Shown: positions 31,916 to 41,054, counted from the first letter of the stretch. The stretch: DNA of 44,413 nucleotides from an uncultured Bacilli bacterium (GCA_934700895.1 CAKUXV010000010.1:1-44413); one strand, 5' to 3'. The notes: a model not told the origin generated them from the sequence alone. Numbers and translations are program-made.

Positions 31916-34296
31916 TATTTTTCCTTCTTTTTCTTCACGGCGATGATGATACCGGCTGCAGCGCCAGCCACAACCGCAGCCGCGGCAACGGAGAGACCAA
32001 TGATCAAACCAACGTTACTATTAGCCTTCGGTTCCACCTTTTCAATGCCTTCGACTTTTTGCTTAAAGGCGGCGAGGGCACGGTCCATGTCCGCGGTGGT
32101 TTGAGCAGCATTTAACGCATTCTTATAGTAAGCGTACTGACTTTCGATTTTCGCCCAGTCTTCTTCGCTGTAATCCGATTTAGAAAGCGAAGCAAAATAG
32201 GCTTCAAATTCAGCGAGGACTTCTGTTTTATGGGCTTGAAGTTGCGTTGCGGTAGGAACAGCCATCATATCGGCGATCGCTTTGTCCTTCGCGGCATTCA
32301 CCTCTTCGATGGATGCGCAGGCATCAATGGCTTTGACTGCCTCTTCTTTGATGGCTTGGATATCGCCCCAATTACGGGTGGTGTAGTTGTCTTCGCCGAG
32401 TTCATTGGCTTTGTCTTCTAATGCGGTCACCGCGCTAGATTTAGCGGCAGCCAAAGCACGGGCGGAATCAAAGTCCACTGCATTTTCTTCGGAGAAGGCT
32501 TCCGTATCCACGTTTAAGGTTGGCGCATAATTCAAACTGTAATAGTTGCCATCTAACGTCGTGTAATCAATGAGCAACGCTTCGCCTTTTCTTAAATGGA
32601 TGGAATAGGCATAGGCGTTGTCTTCGGTTCTCGTTTGGATGACTTTGGTATCGGTTAAGAACAAGGTGCCATCTTCTGCAAGGGCGTAGAAACGGAGAGC
32701 GCTGTTGACCGCACACCAAGCGTCCGCCCAAATCGCGGTATGGGTGAAATCGAATTTGGCGTTTTCCTTGGCGGTTATTTTCATAATCGCGTCATCGGTA
32801 GAACTGCATTGGAACTGCCATCGTTGGAATCCTGCGCTTTGTTTGGCAGGTCCTGACCATAACGCATCGGCCTCGGTTCCGGTTCCATCCCCTTCGTGAG
32901 AGGAGAATTTCTTCCTATCCGTGACGGAGCCGTAATAGAATCCATAATCAAAGAGATGGTATTCGGCGTCGTTATAGGAATTATTGATCGTCTTTGTTAA
33001 CGCATCCCACATGTTCGTGGATTCCGTCGTGATTTTGCTTTGGGCATCATAGGCGGTTGGATCAAAGGTTCCATCCGAGCTGAATTGGGGCTGGATGGCG
33101 ATATTGCGTTCATAGGCTTGATTGCTGCCAAATAACCAAATGGCTTTGTCACCTGCTTTTAGCATCACTTCCCCGCCAAAAGCATTCGCGGGGTTCACCT
33201 TTTCGGTAACAGAATGCTCCCATAACGTATAGGTGTCCGCCCCCTTTTGGAAATATAGCCCAAAGAATTGACCCGCTTCATCAATCCAGGAATTCTCTAA
33301 CGTGGCTTCGTGGGTGATCGACAAACGGATGTCGTGGGTGGCCTCGATAACAAACGCGGGGAATGAGATATCCGTGGTTTTGATTCTCCAGCTGGTAACG
33401 GCCGCGGTATCGTGTCCATCAAAGGTTCCGGATGCAGATAATAATCCCGTCTCATTATCTTCGGCGAGATTGTAATTCCCATATTTGGCAAACCCCGTAT
33501 TAAAAGTTCCCTGTAAGGCTTGAAGGGTATATCCATCTAACGTTAAGGGTTCACCTTTTAATAAAGCTTCTTCCTTGGCGATCGTGGGGAGGGCGACCGT
33601 CTTCTCTCCACTTAAATCGCTAGGAGTGGGAACAACCGGTGCCGGGGGTTCTATGGGGTCTGGGGTTTCAATGGCTTCCACGTTGAAACTAGGAAGTGGA
33701 TTCATGTTACGGGTATCGTCCCACTGGAAGCGGAATTCAAAATAATAGCTTTCCCCAATGGCTAGATCGCTAGAAATAGCAAAGTCTGTCGCGGTTTCGC
33801 TTCCTGTAATGGCGGTAGAGGCTTTCACGGGATTTAAAGCACCGTCGGCCCCGCCTTTATAAACCCCGAACTTCGCTCCATCGATCCATTCGGAAACACC
33901 GTTTTTGTTTTCTTTGGCCATGGTGACCTTGAGGGGCTTTTTCGCAGTGAGTTTAGCAATGATGCCATCGTTCTTGGAGGTGTATAACTTCCAATTGACG
34001 CAGTGGGCGGCATCGCTATCTGCGCCCAAAGAACCGCCCCAGCCGGCTTCTTTCTTATACGTGGAGAATTCGTTAATCGTATTGGTCTCTAAGTTACCAT
34101 GGAGGACCTGCAAGTCCACGTTATCAAAATCCGTGAAGGCCTTGCCTTCTTTCATGGCGGTCCAAATGATCATGTCGCCCATTTGGATTGTGGAAGAGGA
34201 ATCGGCCGCGCTAACGCCTTTCGCGTTTTGGCCCATCGTGACGATTGAACCAGTTAACATGGCCGCGCTTAATGCAAGCAAGAATGTCTTTTTCAT
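31915..34296 (-). CDS. Large surface protein with three beta-sandwich repeats and FIVAR-type helices
   Basis: The true start is at 34296 (MKKTFLLALS); the longer frame from 34347 is not preceded by a ribosome site, whereas GGGAGG lies 4 bases before 34296. The product is 793 residues: signal peptide (about 1-30), three related beta-sandwich domains (each with a TSW/NWK/RWQ strand and then a SWID/EWID/AWC strand), and two or three helical FIVAR-like repeats (about 610-750, for example TRNWGDIQAIKEEA and SEEDWAKIESQYAYY). The end has a hydrophobic helix (LIIGLSVAAAAVVAGAAAG) followed by VKKKKEK. No LPXTG motif. It probably sits on the outer membrane face and captures the substrate for the importer. 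Confidence 0.7.
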   Translation of the reverse strand: MKKTFLLALSAAMLTGSIVTMGQNAKGVSAADSSSTIQMGDMIIWTAMKEGKAFTDFDNVDLQVLHGNLETNTINEFSTYKKEAGWGGSLGADSDAAHCVNWKLYTSKNDGIIAKLTAKKPLKVTMAKENKNGVSEWIDGAKFGVYKGGADGALNPVKASTAITGSETATDFAISSDLAIGESYYFEFRFQWDDTRNMNPLPSFNVEAIETPDPIEPPAPVVPTPSDLSGEKTVALPTIAKEEALLKGEPLTLDGYTLQALQGTFNTGFAKYGNYNLAEDNETGLLSASGTFDGHDTAAVTSWRIKTTDISFPAFVIEATHDIRLSITHEATLENSWIDEAGQFFGLYFQKGADTYTLWEHSVTEKVNPANAFGGEVMLKAGDKAIWLFGSNQAYERNIAIQPQFSSDGTFDPTAYDAQSKITTESTNMWDALTKTINNSYNDAEYHLFDYGFYYGSVTDRKKFSSHEGDGTGTEADALWSGPAKQSAGFQRWQFQCSSTDDAIMKITAKENAKFDFTHTAIWADAWCAVNSALRFYALAEDGTLFLTDTKVIQTRTEDNAYAYSIHLRKGEALLIDYTTLDGNYYSLNYAPTLNVDTEAFSEENAVDFDSARALAAAKSSAVTALEDKANELGEDNYTTRNWGDIQAIKEEAVKAIDACASIEEVNAAKDKAIADMMAVPTATQLQAHKTEVLAEFEAYFASLSKSDYSEEDWAKIESQYAYYKNALNAAQTTADMDRALAAFKQKVEGIEKVEPKANSNVGLIIGLSVAAAAVVAGAAAGIIIAVKKKKEK

Positions 34297-34484
34297 ATTT
34301 CCTCCCTTTTTATAAAGGTTTATCGATAGATACGGAAGTAGGCGCAAAAGGAAAATGGGAGTAAATCATCCCTTTTTTTCTTTTATCCCCGCTTCTTTCT
34401 TAAGAATGGCCAAGAAGGGAGAGGCGCCTGGAAAGCTAGAATTGAAGGCCGAAAATGACTCCTCCTCTCGTTTTCCCTGCCTGC

Positions 34485-34512
34485 ATTATAAAAACCCCTA
34501 GCCCTAGGGGAA
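34485..34512 (-). promoter_or_regulatory. Promoter with palindromic operator of the catabolic operon
   Basis: On the minus strand, TATAAT (34485-34490) is preceded at 16 bases by TTCCCC (34507-34512). The perfect palindrome CCCCTAG-CC-CTAGGGG (34495-34510) lies between and over these boxes. It could be the site for the divergent AraC regulator or for another repressor. The message would have a leader of about 180 bases. The same palindrome with a following T-run could also act as a terminator on this strand, which is the main alternative. Confidence 0.45.
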
Positions 34513-34618
34513 GGGTTCCATCCCCAAGAGGGTCACTTTTTCATACAAAAAGAACTGCAAAGTCCGAAATCTGATATCAAAAGGGCTTACATTTCATTGT
34601 TTTAATTGAATTTACCCA

Positions 34619-34647
34619 TTTTATGACATGTACTTATCTTCTAAAAT
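34619..34647 (+). promoter_or_regulatory. Promoter of the AraC regulator, leaderless start
   Basis: -35-like TTTTAT (34619-34624), 17 bases, -10 TAAAAT (34642-34647). The ATG at 34654 follows after six bases, where transcription should begin. There is no Shine-Dalgarno. Confidence 0.45.
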
Positions 34648-34653
34648 AAGTCC

Positions 34654-35454
34654 ATGTACGAAACCGATTTGAAATTCGTGGTCTCCCACGACCATAAATC
34701 CTCCTATTCCGTCCAAAATCACCTTCATCCCTGTTATGAAATCGTTGTGTATCGAAAAGGGAATGGCATCTCGCGAATTGGGGGCAAGGATTACCCTTTC
34801 CATTCGGGAACCTTTTCTTTGATCGAACCCAATGTATTGCATGGAGAAGAAGGACTAGGACCCGTCGATTTAATTTACATTGGATTCGTAGCAAAGAATC
34901 TGGACCAGCCTTTGTTATCGGGAATCTACGAAGAAAGCCGGTTCGATATTCTGAAAGACATGGAACTGATTCAAAAGGAGATGGAAAGCCAGTCCCCGTA
35001 TTATGGGAGGATGCTGAATCTATTAACGGAGAAAATCATCCTGTCCCTTCAACGGGGATTCACTTCGATTAAGAATGAAAAATCTGACCCCTTCGCCTAC
35101 GTGGAATCTTTTATTAAACTCAACTGCATGAAGAATATATCCATGGAGCTAATCGCCCAGAATTTTGGGTTTAGCTACGATTATTTTAGACGAGCATTCA
35201 AGGCGAGATACGGCATGCCCATCAAGGATTATTTCATGAACGAGAAGATTCGTTATTCCGTGGATTTATTAAAGAACACGAATCATTCCGTCAAGGAGAT
35301 ATCCTCCATGTGTGGATTCTCCAGCCCGTCTCACTTTGTATTTTGCTTCCGTAATAAGATGGGCGTAACTCCTAAAGCGTTTGTCGATGAGTTCCGTAGT
35401 GGCAAGTCCTATCCCGAGATTGCGGATTTCCAGAAGAAAGAGGCGGTGGAGTAG
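34654..35454 (+). CDS. AraC-family transcriptional regulator
   Basis: A 266-residue protein. The N-terminal half is a cupin sensor (about 1-140: HLHPCYEIVVYRKGNG, then HSGTFSLIEPNVLHGEE) that binds a sugar. The C-terminal half has two helix-turn-helix motifs (about 160-255: SMELIAQNFGFSYDYFRRAF and SVKEISSMCGFSSPSHFVFC). It is divergent from the catabolic operon, which is the usual place of the operon's activator. The sugar is unknown. Confidence 0.85.
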   Translation: MYETDLKFVVSHDHKSSYSVQNHLHPCYEIVVYRKGNGISRIGGKDYPFHSGTFSLIEPNVLHGEEGLGPVDLIYIGFVAKNLDQPLLSGIYEESRFDILKDMELIQKEMESQSPYYGRMLNLLTEKIILSLQRGFTSIKNEKSDPFAYVESFIKLNCMKNISMELIAQNFGFSYDYFRRAFKARYGMPIKDYFMNEKIRYSVDLLKNTNHSVKEISSMCGFSSPSHFVFCFRNKMGVTPKAFVDEFRSGKSYPEIADFQKKEAVE

Positions 35455-35533
35455 GGCTAATTAGCTATAACAAGGCATTTCTTTGTTCGATATTTTTCAA
35501 TTCGGTCTTATTACAACAATAAGAAAACCGCTG

Positions 35534-35547
35534 TCGAATATATTCGA
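35534..35547. other. Perfect 14-base palindrome between araC-type gene and tracrRNA
   Basis: TCGAATA-TATTCGA at 35534-35547. A further TTCGAATATG overlaps on the right. It lies beyond the 3' end of tracrRNA and may be an operator or a fold-back; it is not part of the cas9 promoter. Confidence 0.35.
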
Positions 35548-35591
35548 ATATGTTAGAATTTGGTTGCAGTTTTCAGGAAATTTATGGGCAA

Positions 35592-35693
35592 GACAAAAGC
35601 GCCCTTGCGGACGCTTTGTGGCAACCAAATATGCCTGAGGTTTGGAAAATCTTGATTTGAACTCGTGATGTTGGTTCTAGGTCTTCCAACGAT
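35592..35693 (-). ncRNA. tracrRNA of the type II-A CRISPR system
   Basis: The minus strand at 35690-35655 is the complement of most of the CRISPR repeat: plus-strand GTGATGTTG and TTCTAGGT match the repeat, with a small bulge and different ends. The RNA would start near 35693, pair with the repeat over the anti-repeat, then form CCAAA/TTTGG and GGCA/TGCC stems and end at the hairpin AAAGCG(T)CC-GCAA-GGGCGCTTT (35596-35617) followed by TGTC. A -10-like TATATT lies just upstream in the same minus direction (about 35697-35702), overlapping the cas9 leader. Transcription is divergent from cas9. Together with the repeat it forms the guide that Cas9 needs. Its precise ends are inferred. Confidence 0.8.
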
Positions 35694-35724
35694 TTAAATA
35701 TAACACATTGGAAAGGGGAAACAA

Positions 35725-38700
35725 ATGGCAAAGAAATTCTTGATGGGTCTTGACTTGGGGACGAACTCGGTAGGTTGGTGCGTAACAGACGAGAATAATA
35801 AAATCGTCAGAAAAAACGGAAAATCGCTTTGGGGTTCAAGATTATTTGAACCAGCAAGCGACGCAAGTTCGCGACGCGCTAATCGTTCTTCAAGAAGAAG
35901 GCTTGCTAGAAGAAAACAACGTGTTGATTTGCTTCGAGCGATGTTCAAGGAGGAGATTGATAAGGTGGATCCATCCTTTTTCTTCCGTCTCGACGAATCC
36001 GCGTTGCATCGCGAAGATAAACACGAGTCGATATCGGCTTACAAATATTTGATATTTAACGATAAAAATTACACCGACATAGATTACTATGCCGAATTTC
36101 CTACGATATACCATTTACGGAAACGCTTGATTTACTCAAAAGAAAAAGCTGATATCCGCTGGATTTATTTGGTCTTGGCCCATATGGTGAAGTATCGCGG
36201 AAACTTTCTGAACGAAGGTCAAAATATCCAAGCATTCGATCCAGAGGAAGCCTCCTTGCTTTTCAATGAATTAAATAGCGAGTTAATGGAACGAGGGTCA
36301 GCAACTTTAGAATTGACGTCCAATTTTGTGAACAAACTCAAAGAAGAGGTCATGGCCGCGAAGGGTGTTAACAAAAGAAAAGAAGCGTTGATTTCGGTGT
36401 TCGGCATAACTGACGCATATCTAAAAAACGTTTTCGTTGCTCTAGCTGCTGGCGGGACCGTTAGCACTCCAAAAATCTATCCTGACAAAGAACTGGACGA
36501 TGAAGACACAATTGATCCGAAGAAAATATGCTGTGGAGAAGAAGACTTCGACGAAAATTTTACAAAATTAAGCGGCACTTTTTCCTCTGAACCTGAAACG
36601 CGCATCGTATGGACTTGCAAAAAAATCTATGACTTCTTGCTGCTCGGTTCTTTACTCGGGAACTCTAAAACACTTTCTGACGCAATGGTTGCTTTACACA
36701 AAAATCATCACGATCAACTTTTGGAACTAAAGGAATTTGCAAAAAAATGGGATGCCAAAAAGGGAACTGCCGTTTACCAATTAATTTTCGGTGAGCCTTT
36801 TATGACGAAAGCCGACAAAAAGGGGAAGATAAAGCAAGAGCCGATTAACAATTATTCGAGGTACATTGGTTTTTGTTCCACGGGGCATAACACCATCAAC
36901 GTTGCCCATTGTAAACGTGAAGATTTTTATAAGTTCATCAAGGCTACATTCAAGATTGATAAAGTCAAAAAAGAGGAGTTGGAGACCCTTGATCCATATT
37001 TGAAAACCATCTTGGACAAAATGGAGTGTAAAGAGTTCCTTTTAAGACAAAATTCTCCCGAAAATGGCGTCTTCCCTTATCAATTAAACCTACAAGAAAT
37101 GGATGCCATCTTAGGGAACCAGTCCAAATTTTATCCGTTTCTTAAGCAAAAGGATGCCGACGGGAAAACTCCGATCGAAAAAATTGAGAGCATTTTAACG
37201 TTCCGCATCCCTTACTACGTTGGTCCGCTTGTCGGCAAAATGCCAGAAGGACCATTTGTAGAGTCAATGTCCCCCGAGGAAAGGTCCGATTGCGAAAAAC
37301 GGCATTCCTTCGCATGGGCAACCATTAAAGATGGGAATGGCCCCGTAAGGCCGTGGAATTTTGACGAGCGTCTTGATAAAGATCAAACTGCCCAAGATTT
37401 TATCGAGAGAATGCTAAATACATGCTCCTATTTGCCTGGGAAAAAATGTCTGCCAAAACAGTCCCTTCTTTATCAGGAATACGAGGTTTTGTCCTTCCTA
37501 AATAAACTACGAATTAACGGAAAGTTTCTAAACTACGATGAAAAAGAACGTTTGATCAACGATCTTTTCAAGAAGAAAGCCAAGGTGACGCCCAAAGACC
37601 TCAAGAATTATTACAAACCAGAAAATGTTTTTCTTTCCACTGCTGGCGGTGCAGAAATTGATGAGATTCCCTGTTCTTTAAGCAGTTATGTCTTTTTCAC
37701 TAAGGAAACTGTTTTCGGCAAAGAATTTGTAGATTCGGAAGAGGGTCGGCAAATTGTGGAAAACATCATAAGGGATAAGACCGTTTTCCCTGAATGGCCC
37801 ATTGTGGAACGCCGACTGACTCATCTTTATGGCATCAAAAACAAAGGACAACTATTTAATTGCATTAAAACAAAGACGTTTGCTGGATGGGGGAAATTGT
37901 CCAACGAGCTTCTAGAACTTGAAACGACCATTGGCACTGACTCTGGCGAGGAAACTACCAAAACGTTGATTCAGGTGATGCGCGAGACGAATTTCAATCT
38001 AATGGAATTGATTAGCGATGATCGGTATGAATTTAAAGCGAAAATCGAAGAAGCCAAATCGGATTGGAATGATGTCTTCGAAACAAGAGAACAAAAGCAC
38101 GAGAGCATTATTAAGACCGTAGATGAATCTTTTGTTAGCCCGGGAATGAAGCGGACGTTGATTCAAGCGATGAACATCGTCGAAGATGTGGAAAAAATTT
38201 TGGGTCGTCCCGTTGACGAATATTACGTTGAATGCACCCGCACTAATAAGGCAAAAAAAGGTACAAAAACCAAATCAAGAAAGGAATTGCTTGATAGTCT
38301 CTATAGGCAGGCTGTTGCTTTAGCGGATGCGGATCTCAAAAAGGATTTGGAGAGAATGGGGGGCATTCTAACCGCTATTGATAACAACAAACTTCGTAGC
38401 GATAAGTATTTTCTCTACTTCCTCCAAATGGGCAAAGATGCCTATACGCTTGAGGAAATCGATCTCAATTGCTTGAATGATTACGACATTGACCATATCG
38501 TCCCACAATCGCTCGTTAAAGACGATAGCATAAGTAACCGCGTCTTGACTCTTTCGAAGGTTAACAGGGACGATAAAAAGGCGATTTACCCGATTCCTGA
38601 TGCGGTATTCAAACAAGGGCGCGCCAAAACCAAGGAATATTATTCCTTTTTAAAAAGGTCCGGCCTCATGTCCGATAAAAAATTTAACGCATTGACGAGG

Positions 38701-40176
38701 ACGGCTCCCTTGACGGAACAGGATCTGAACTCTTTCGTGAACCGCCAACTCGTATATACGAATCAAGCGGTTAAAGCGTTGGTCGAATTACTTCAAAGAT
38801 ATCAGAAGACCAACGAAGGAAAACCTCCTCTTATCGTGTATTCAAAAGCCGAAAACGTTTCTGACTTCAGAAAGGAATATGACATTTTAAAATCGCGCGA
38901 TGTCAATGATTTGCACCATGCACATGATGCATACTTGAATATATGCGTCGGACGGGCCATTGATACCTACTACAAAAAGTATTTGGCCCGAACTTACAGA
39001 GGCAAGTCTACAAAGGATTTTGTGGATGCCATTTCAAAAAGGAAGGCTTCCTTAAATCTTGAAAACGTATTTAAGGAATACTTTGATGAAAATGGGGTGT
39101 GTTGCCGAAACCAATTGCTGGATTCAGACGGCTGTGTTGCTTGGGATTATTCTGAGTCTGTTGCAAGAATTAAAAAAGATATTGAGACTCGATTTGATGT
39201 TCTCGTTACAACGATGCAATGCACGAAGGGAGATTTGTTTTCGAAGGTTCAGCTAAAACCAAAAGGAGCGGGGAATATCCCGGCTAAATTGTTTTTGGAT
39301 GAGGATGTTAATGGCGTTATCGTGAGACGGGATTCCCCTTTTAAGGATTGCGACAAATACGGAGGCATCCCAAGCTATTCTTATGGTTTTTGCGCTTTGG
39401 TAGAGCAAGCCTCACAAAAAGGGAAAACGAGCGCCTGCATTGTTCCGGTGCCCAATTATTATTGTGGGCCGGGAGATGAAAAAGGGCTTTGCCGTTATTT
39501 GGAGTCCATTAATTTCTCGTATACCAAGATTTTATTGCCGTTGCTTCGCCCAAATTTCGTGGTAACAGACGGGCATTCAAAGGTGGTTGTGAGCGGGGTG
39601 CACCACGCTTTCCAAGATTATTGGATTAAGAACATTTCGCCGTTGTACTATCGAAAAAACGAAGTGCTGGCCGCTAGAAAAATAAAAAAACTATTAGATG
39701 TGGTCGCAAAAGAAACAAAGCCAGACAAAGAACATAAATATGCGGAAGAGGATGCATTTGCCCAAAAGGCCTTTACGATGCAAAATGGCAAATTAATATT
39801 GAGCCCAGCAGGCGGCCCAAAAGCTGAAGAGATTATTCTATCAGTTCAGGAGATGGATTCCCTTTTCAATAAGTTTTGCAACATGAACGCTAAATTTTTG
39901 GGACTAATGTCTGGGTTTCAATCCGTAATTTCATTTTTGCAAAAGCCAGAATGTAGAGAGACGTTCCAACAGTTGACCTTCTTTAGAAAAGCCCGTTTGC
40001 TACAAAATTTGATTATTTATTTCAATTCAAACAGCCAAAAAGTTGATTTGACACTTCTTGGCGGATCGCAATTTTCCGGTGAATCAAATTTGGGCGCTAC
40101 TCTTCAACCGGATTGTTCAATTATCGCCGAATCCCCGACTGGGTTTTATAGAAAAGTCCTTTGGAAGGCACAATAG
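35725..40176 (+). CDS. cas9: Cas9 endonuclease, type II-A, 1483 residues
   Basis: RuvC-I GLDLGTNSVGW with Asp10; arginine-rich bridge helix (SSRRANRSSRRRLARRKQ, about 51-68); RuvC-II YYVECTRTN with Glu836; HNH DIDHIVPQSLVKDDSISNRV with His924 and Asn947; RuvC-III HHAHDAY with His1065 and Asp1068. All catalytic residues are present. Spacing shows that it is 74 residues longer than S. pyogenes Cas9 between RuvC-I and RuvC-II (REC lobe) and about 30 longer in the C-terminal part. The C-terminal PAM-reading region (LLGGSQFSGESNLG near 1443) has no RxR like that of S. pyogenes Cas9, so another PAM is expected. AAAGGGG precedes the ATG. Cas9 cuts DNA matching the crRNA. First of four overlapping or adjacent genes. 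Confidence 0.95.
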   Translation: MAKKFLMGLDLGTNSVGWCVTDENNKIVRKNGKSLWGSRLFEPASDASSRRANRSSRRRLARRKQRVDLLRAMFKEEIDKVDPSFFFRLDESALHREDKHESISAYKYLIFNDKNYTDIDYYAEFPTIYHLRKRLIYSKEKADIRWIYLVLAHMVKYRGNFLNEGQNIQAFDPEEASLLFNELNSELMERGSATLELTSNFVNKLKEEVMAAKGVNKRKEALISVFGITDAYLKNVFVALAAGGTVSTPKIYPDKELDDEDTIDPKKICCGEEDFDENFTKLSGTFSSEPETRIVWTCKKIYDFLLLGSLLGNSKTLSDAMVALHKNHHDQLLELKEFAKKWDAKKGTAVYQLIFGEPFMTKADKKGKIKQEPINNYSRYIGFCSTGHNTINVAHCKREDFYKFIKATFKIDKVKKEELETLDPYLKTILDKMECKEFLLRQNSPENGVFPYQLNLQEMDAILGNQSKFYPFLKQKDADGKTPIEKIESILTFRIPYYVGPLVGKMPEGPFVESMSPEERSDCEKRHSFAWATIKDGNGPVRPWNFDERLDKDQTAQDFIERMLNTCSYLPGKKCLPKQSLLYQEYEVLSFLNKLRINGKFLNYDEKERLINDLFKKKAKVTPKDLKNYYKPENVFLSTAGGAEIDEIPCSLSSYVFFTKETVFGKEFVDSEEGRQIVENIIRDKTVFPEWPIVERRLTHLYGIKNKGQLFNCIKTKTFAGWGKLSNELLELETTIGTDSGEETTKTLIQVMRETNFNLMELISDDRYEFKAKIEEAKSDWNDVFETREQKHESIIKTVDESFVSPGMKRTLIQAMNIVEDVEKILGRPVDEYYVECTRTNKAKKGTKTKSRKELLDSLYRQAVALADADLKKDLERMGGILTAIDNNKLRSDKYFLYFLQMGKDAYTLEEIDLNCLNDYDIDHIVPQSLVKDDSISNRVLTLSKVNRDDKKAIYPIPDAVFKQGRAKTKEYYSFLKRSGLMSDKKFNALTRTAPLTEQDLNSFVNRQLVYTNQAVKALVELLQRYQKTNEGKPPLIVYSKAENVSDFRKEYDILKSRDVNDLHHAHDAYLNICVGRAIDTYYKKYLARTYRGKSTKDFVDAISKRKASLNLENVFKEYFDENGVCCRNQLLDSDGCVAWDYSESVARIKKDIETRFDVLVTTMQCTKGDLFSKVQLKPKGAGNIPAKLFLDEDVNGVIVRRDSPFKDCDKYGGIPSYSYGFCALVEQASQKGKTSACIVPVPNYYCGPGDEKGLCRYLESINFSYTKILLPLLRPNFVVTDGHSKVVVSGVHHAFQDYWIKNISPLYYRKNEVLAARKIKKLLDVVAKETKPDKEHKYAEEDAFAQKAFTMQNGKLILSPAGGPKAEEIILSVQEMDSLFNKFCNMNAKFLGLMSGFQSVISFLQKPECRETFQQLTFFRKARLLQNLIIYFNSNSQKVDLTLLGGSQFSGESNLGATLQPDCSIIAESPTGFYRKVLWKAQ

Positions 40177-40178
40177 TT

Positions 40179-41054
40179 ATGTCGTTCAGAACTGTCGTAG
40201 TTAAAACCCGATGCAAATTGGAGTATTCGCTAAATTATCTTGTTTATCGTACGCCTGAAACGGAAACGAAAATTTGCATGGATGAAATTAGCACTTTGAT
40301 TGTTCAAAACACGGGGGTGGCCATTACGGCCACCCTTTTGTCTATGCTTATGGAAAAGAAAGTTAAAGTTATTTTTTGTGATTCAAAATCAAACCCACAA
40401 GGCGAATTGATACCCTATTATGGAGCCTATAACTCGATGGAGAAAATCGAAAGTCAGATGCATTGGACTTCGGATTCAAAGAACAATTTATGGCAACTTA
40501 TTATTCGTGAAAAGATAAAGGGACAAGCTGCAAATTTGGAATTTATCGGGCAAACCGATTCGTCCAGCAAACTATTGGGGTATCTTGACGAAGTTACACC
40601 GGGAGATACCTCGAATCGTGAGGGTCATGCAGCAAAAGTATATTTCAATTCATGTTTCGGCAATGATTTTAGTCGAGGTTCTGATTGCCAAATTAATGTG
40701 TACCTAAATTATGGATATTCCATTATCCTGTCTGCTATTAATCGCGAAATTAAGAACTTTGGATACCTAACCGAACTAGGAATTCATCACATCGGAAAGG
40801 AGAATCCATTTAATTTGTCGTGTGACTTTATGGAGCCCCTTCGCCCCTTTGTGGATCGGATGGTTTTGGGTGGGGAGGTGTCGAAGGAAAATTTCAAACA
40901 GCAATTCATAAATTGCCTGAATACCAATGTAAAAATCGAAGATAAAGAAATGCTTCTTGATAATGCGATACACCTATATGTGCAATCGCTTCTTTCGGCG
41001 CTCAATTCACATAATTTGACAAAGGTTAGAGTCATTGATTATGGGGGCATATAG
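40179..41054 (+). CDS. cas1: Cas1 integrase
   Basis: A 291-residue protein. ATG at 40179 (MSFRTVVVKTRCKLEY) lies 3 bases after the cas9 stop, with GGAAGG upstream in cas9; the earlier TTG at 40161 is less likely. Motifs for metal binding are the Glu in NREGHAAKVYF, and the His and Asp in LGIHHIGKENPFNL and CDFMEPLRPFVD. Cas1 together with Cas2 inserts new spacers at the leader. Type II Cas1 length is normal. It overlaps cas2 by 14 bases. Confidence 0.92.
   Translation: MSFRTVVVKTRCKLEYSLNYLVYRTPETETKICMDEISTLIVQNTGVAITATLLSMLMEKKVKVIFCDSKSNPQGELIPYYGAYNSMEKIESQMHWTSDSKNNLWQLIIREKIKGQAANLEFIGQTDSSSKLLGYLDEVTPGDTSNREGHAAKVYFNSCFGNDFSRGSDCQINVYLNYGYSIILSAINREIKNFGYLTELGIHHIGKENPFNLSCDFMEPLRPFVDRMVLGGEVSKENFKQQFINCLNTNVKIEDKEMLLDNAIHLYVQSLLSALNSHNLTKVRVIDYGGI

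Noticed and set aside
34296..34347. Longer start of the surface protein at 34347
   Set aside because: The added residues have no signal-peptide character and no ribosome site. GGGAGG precedes 34296.
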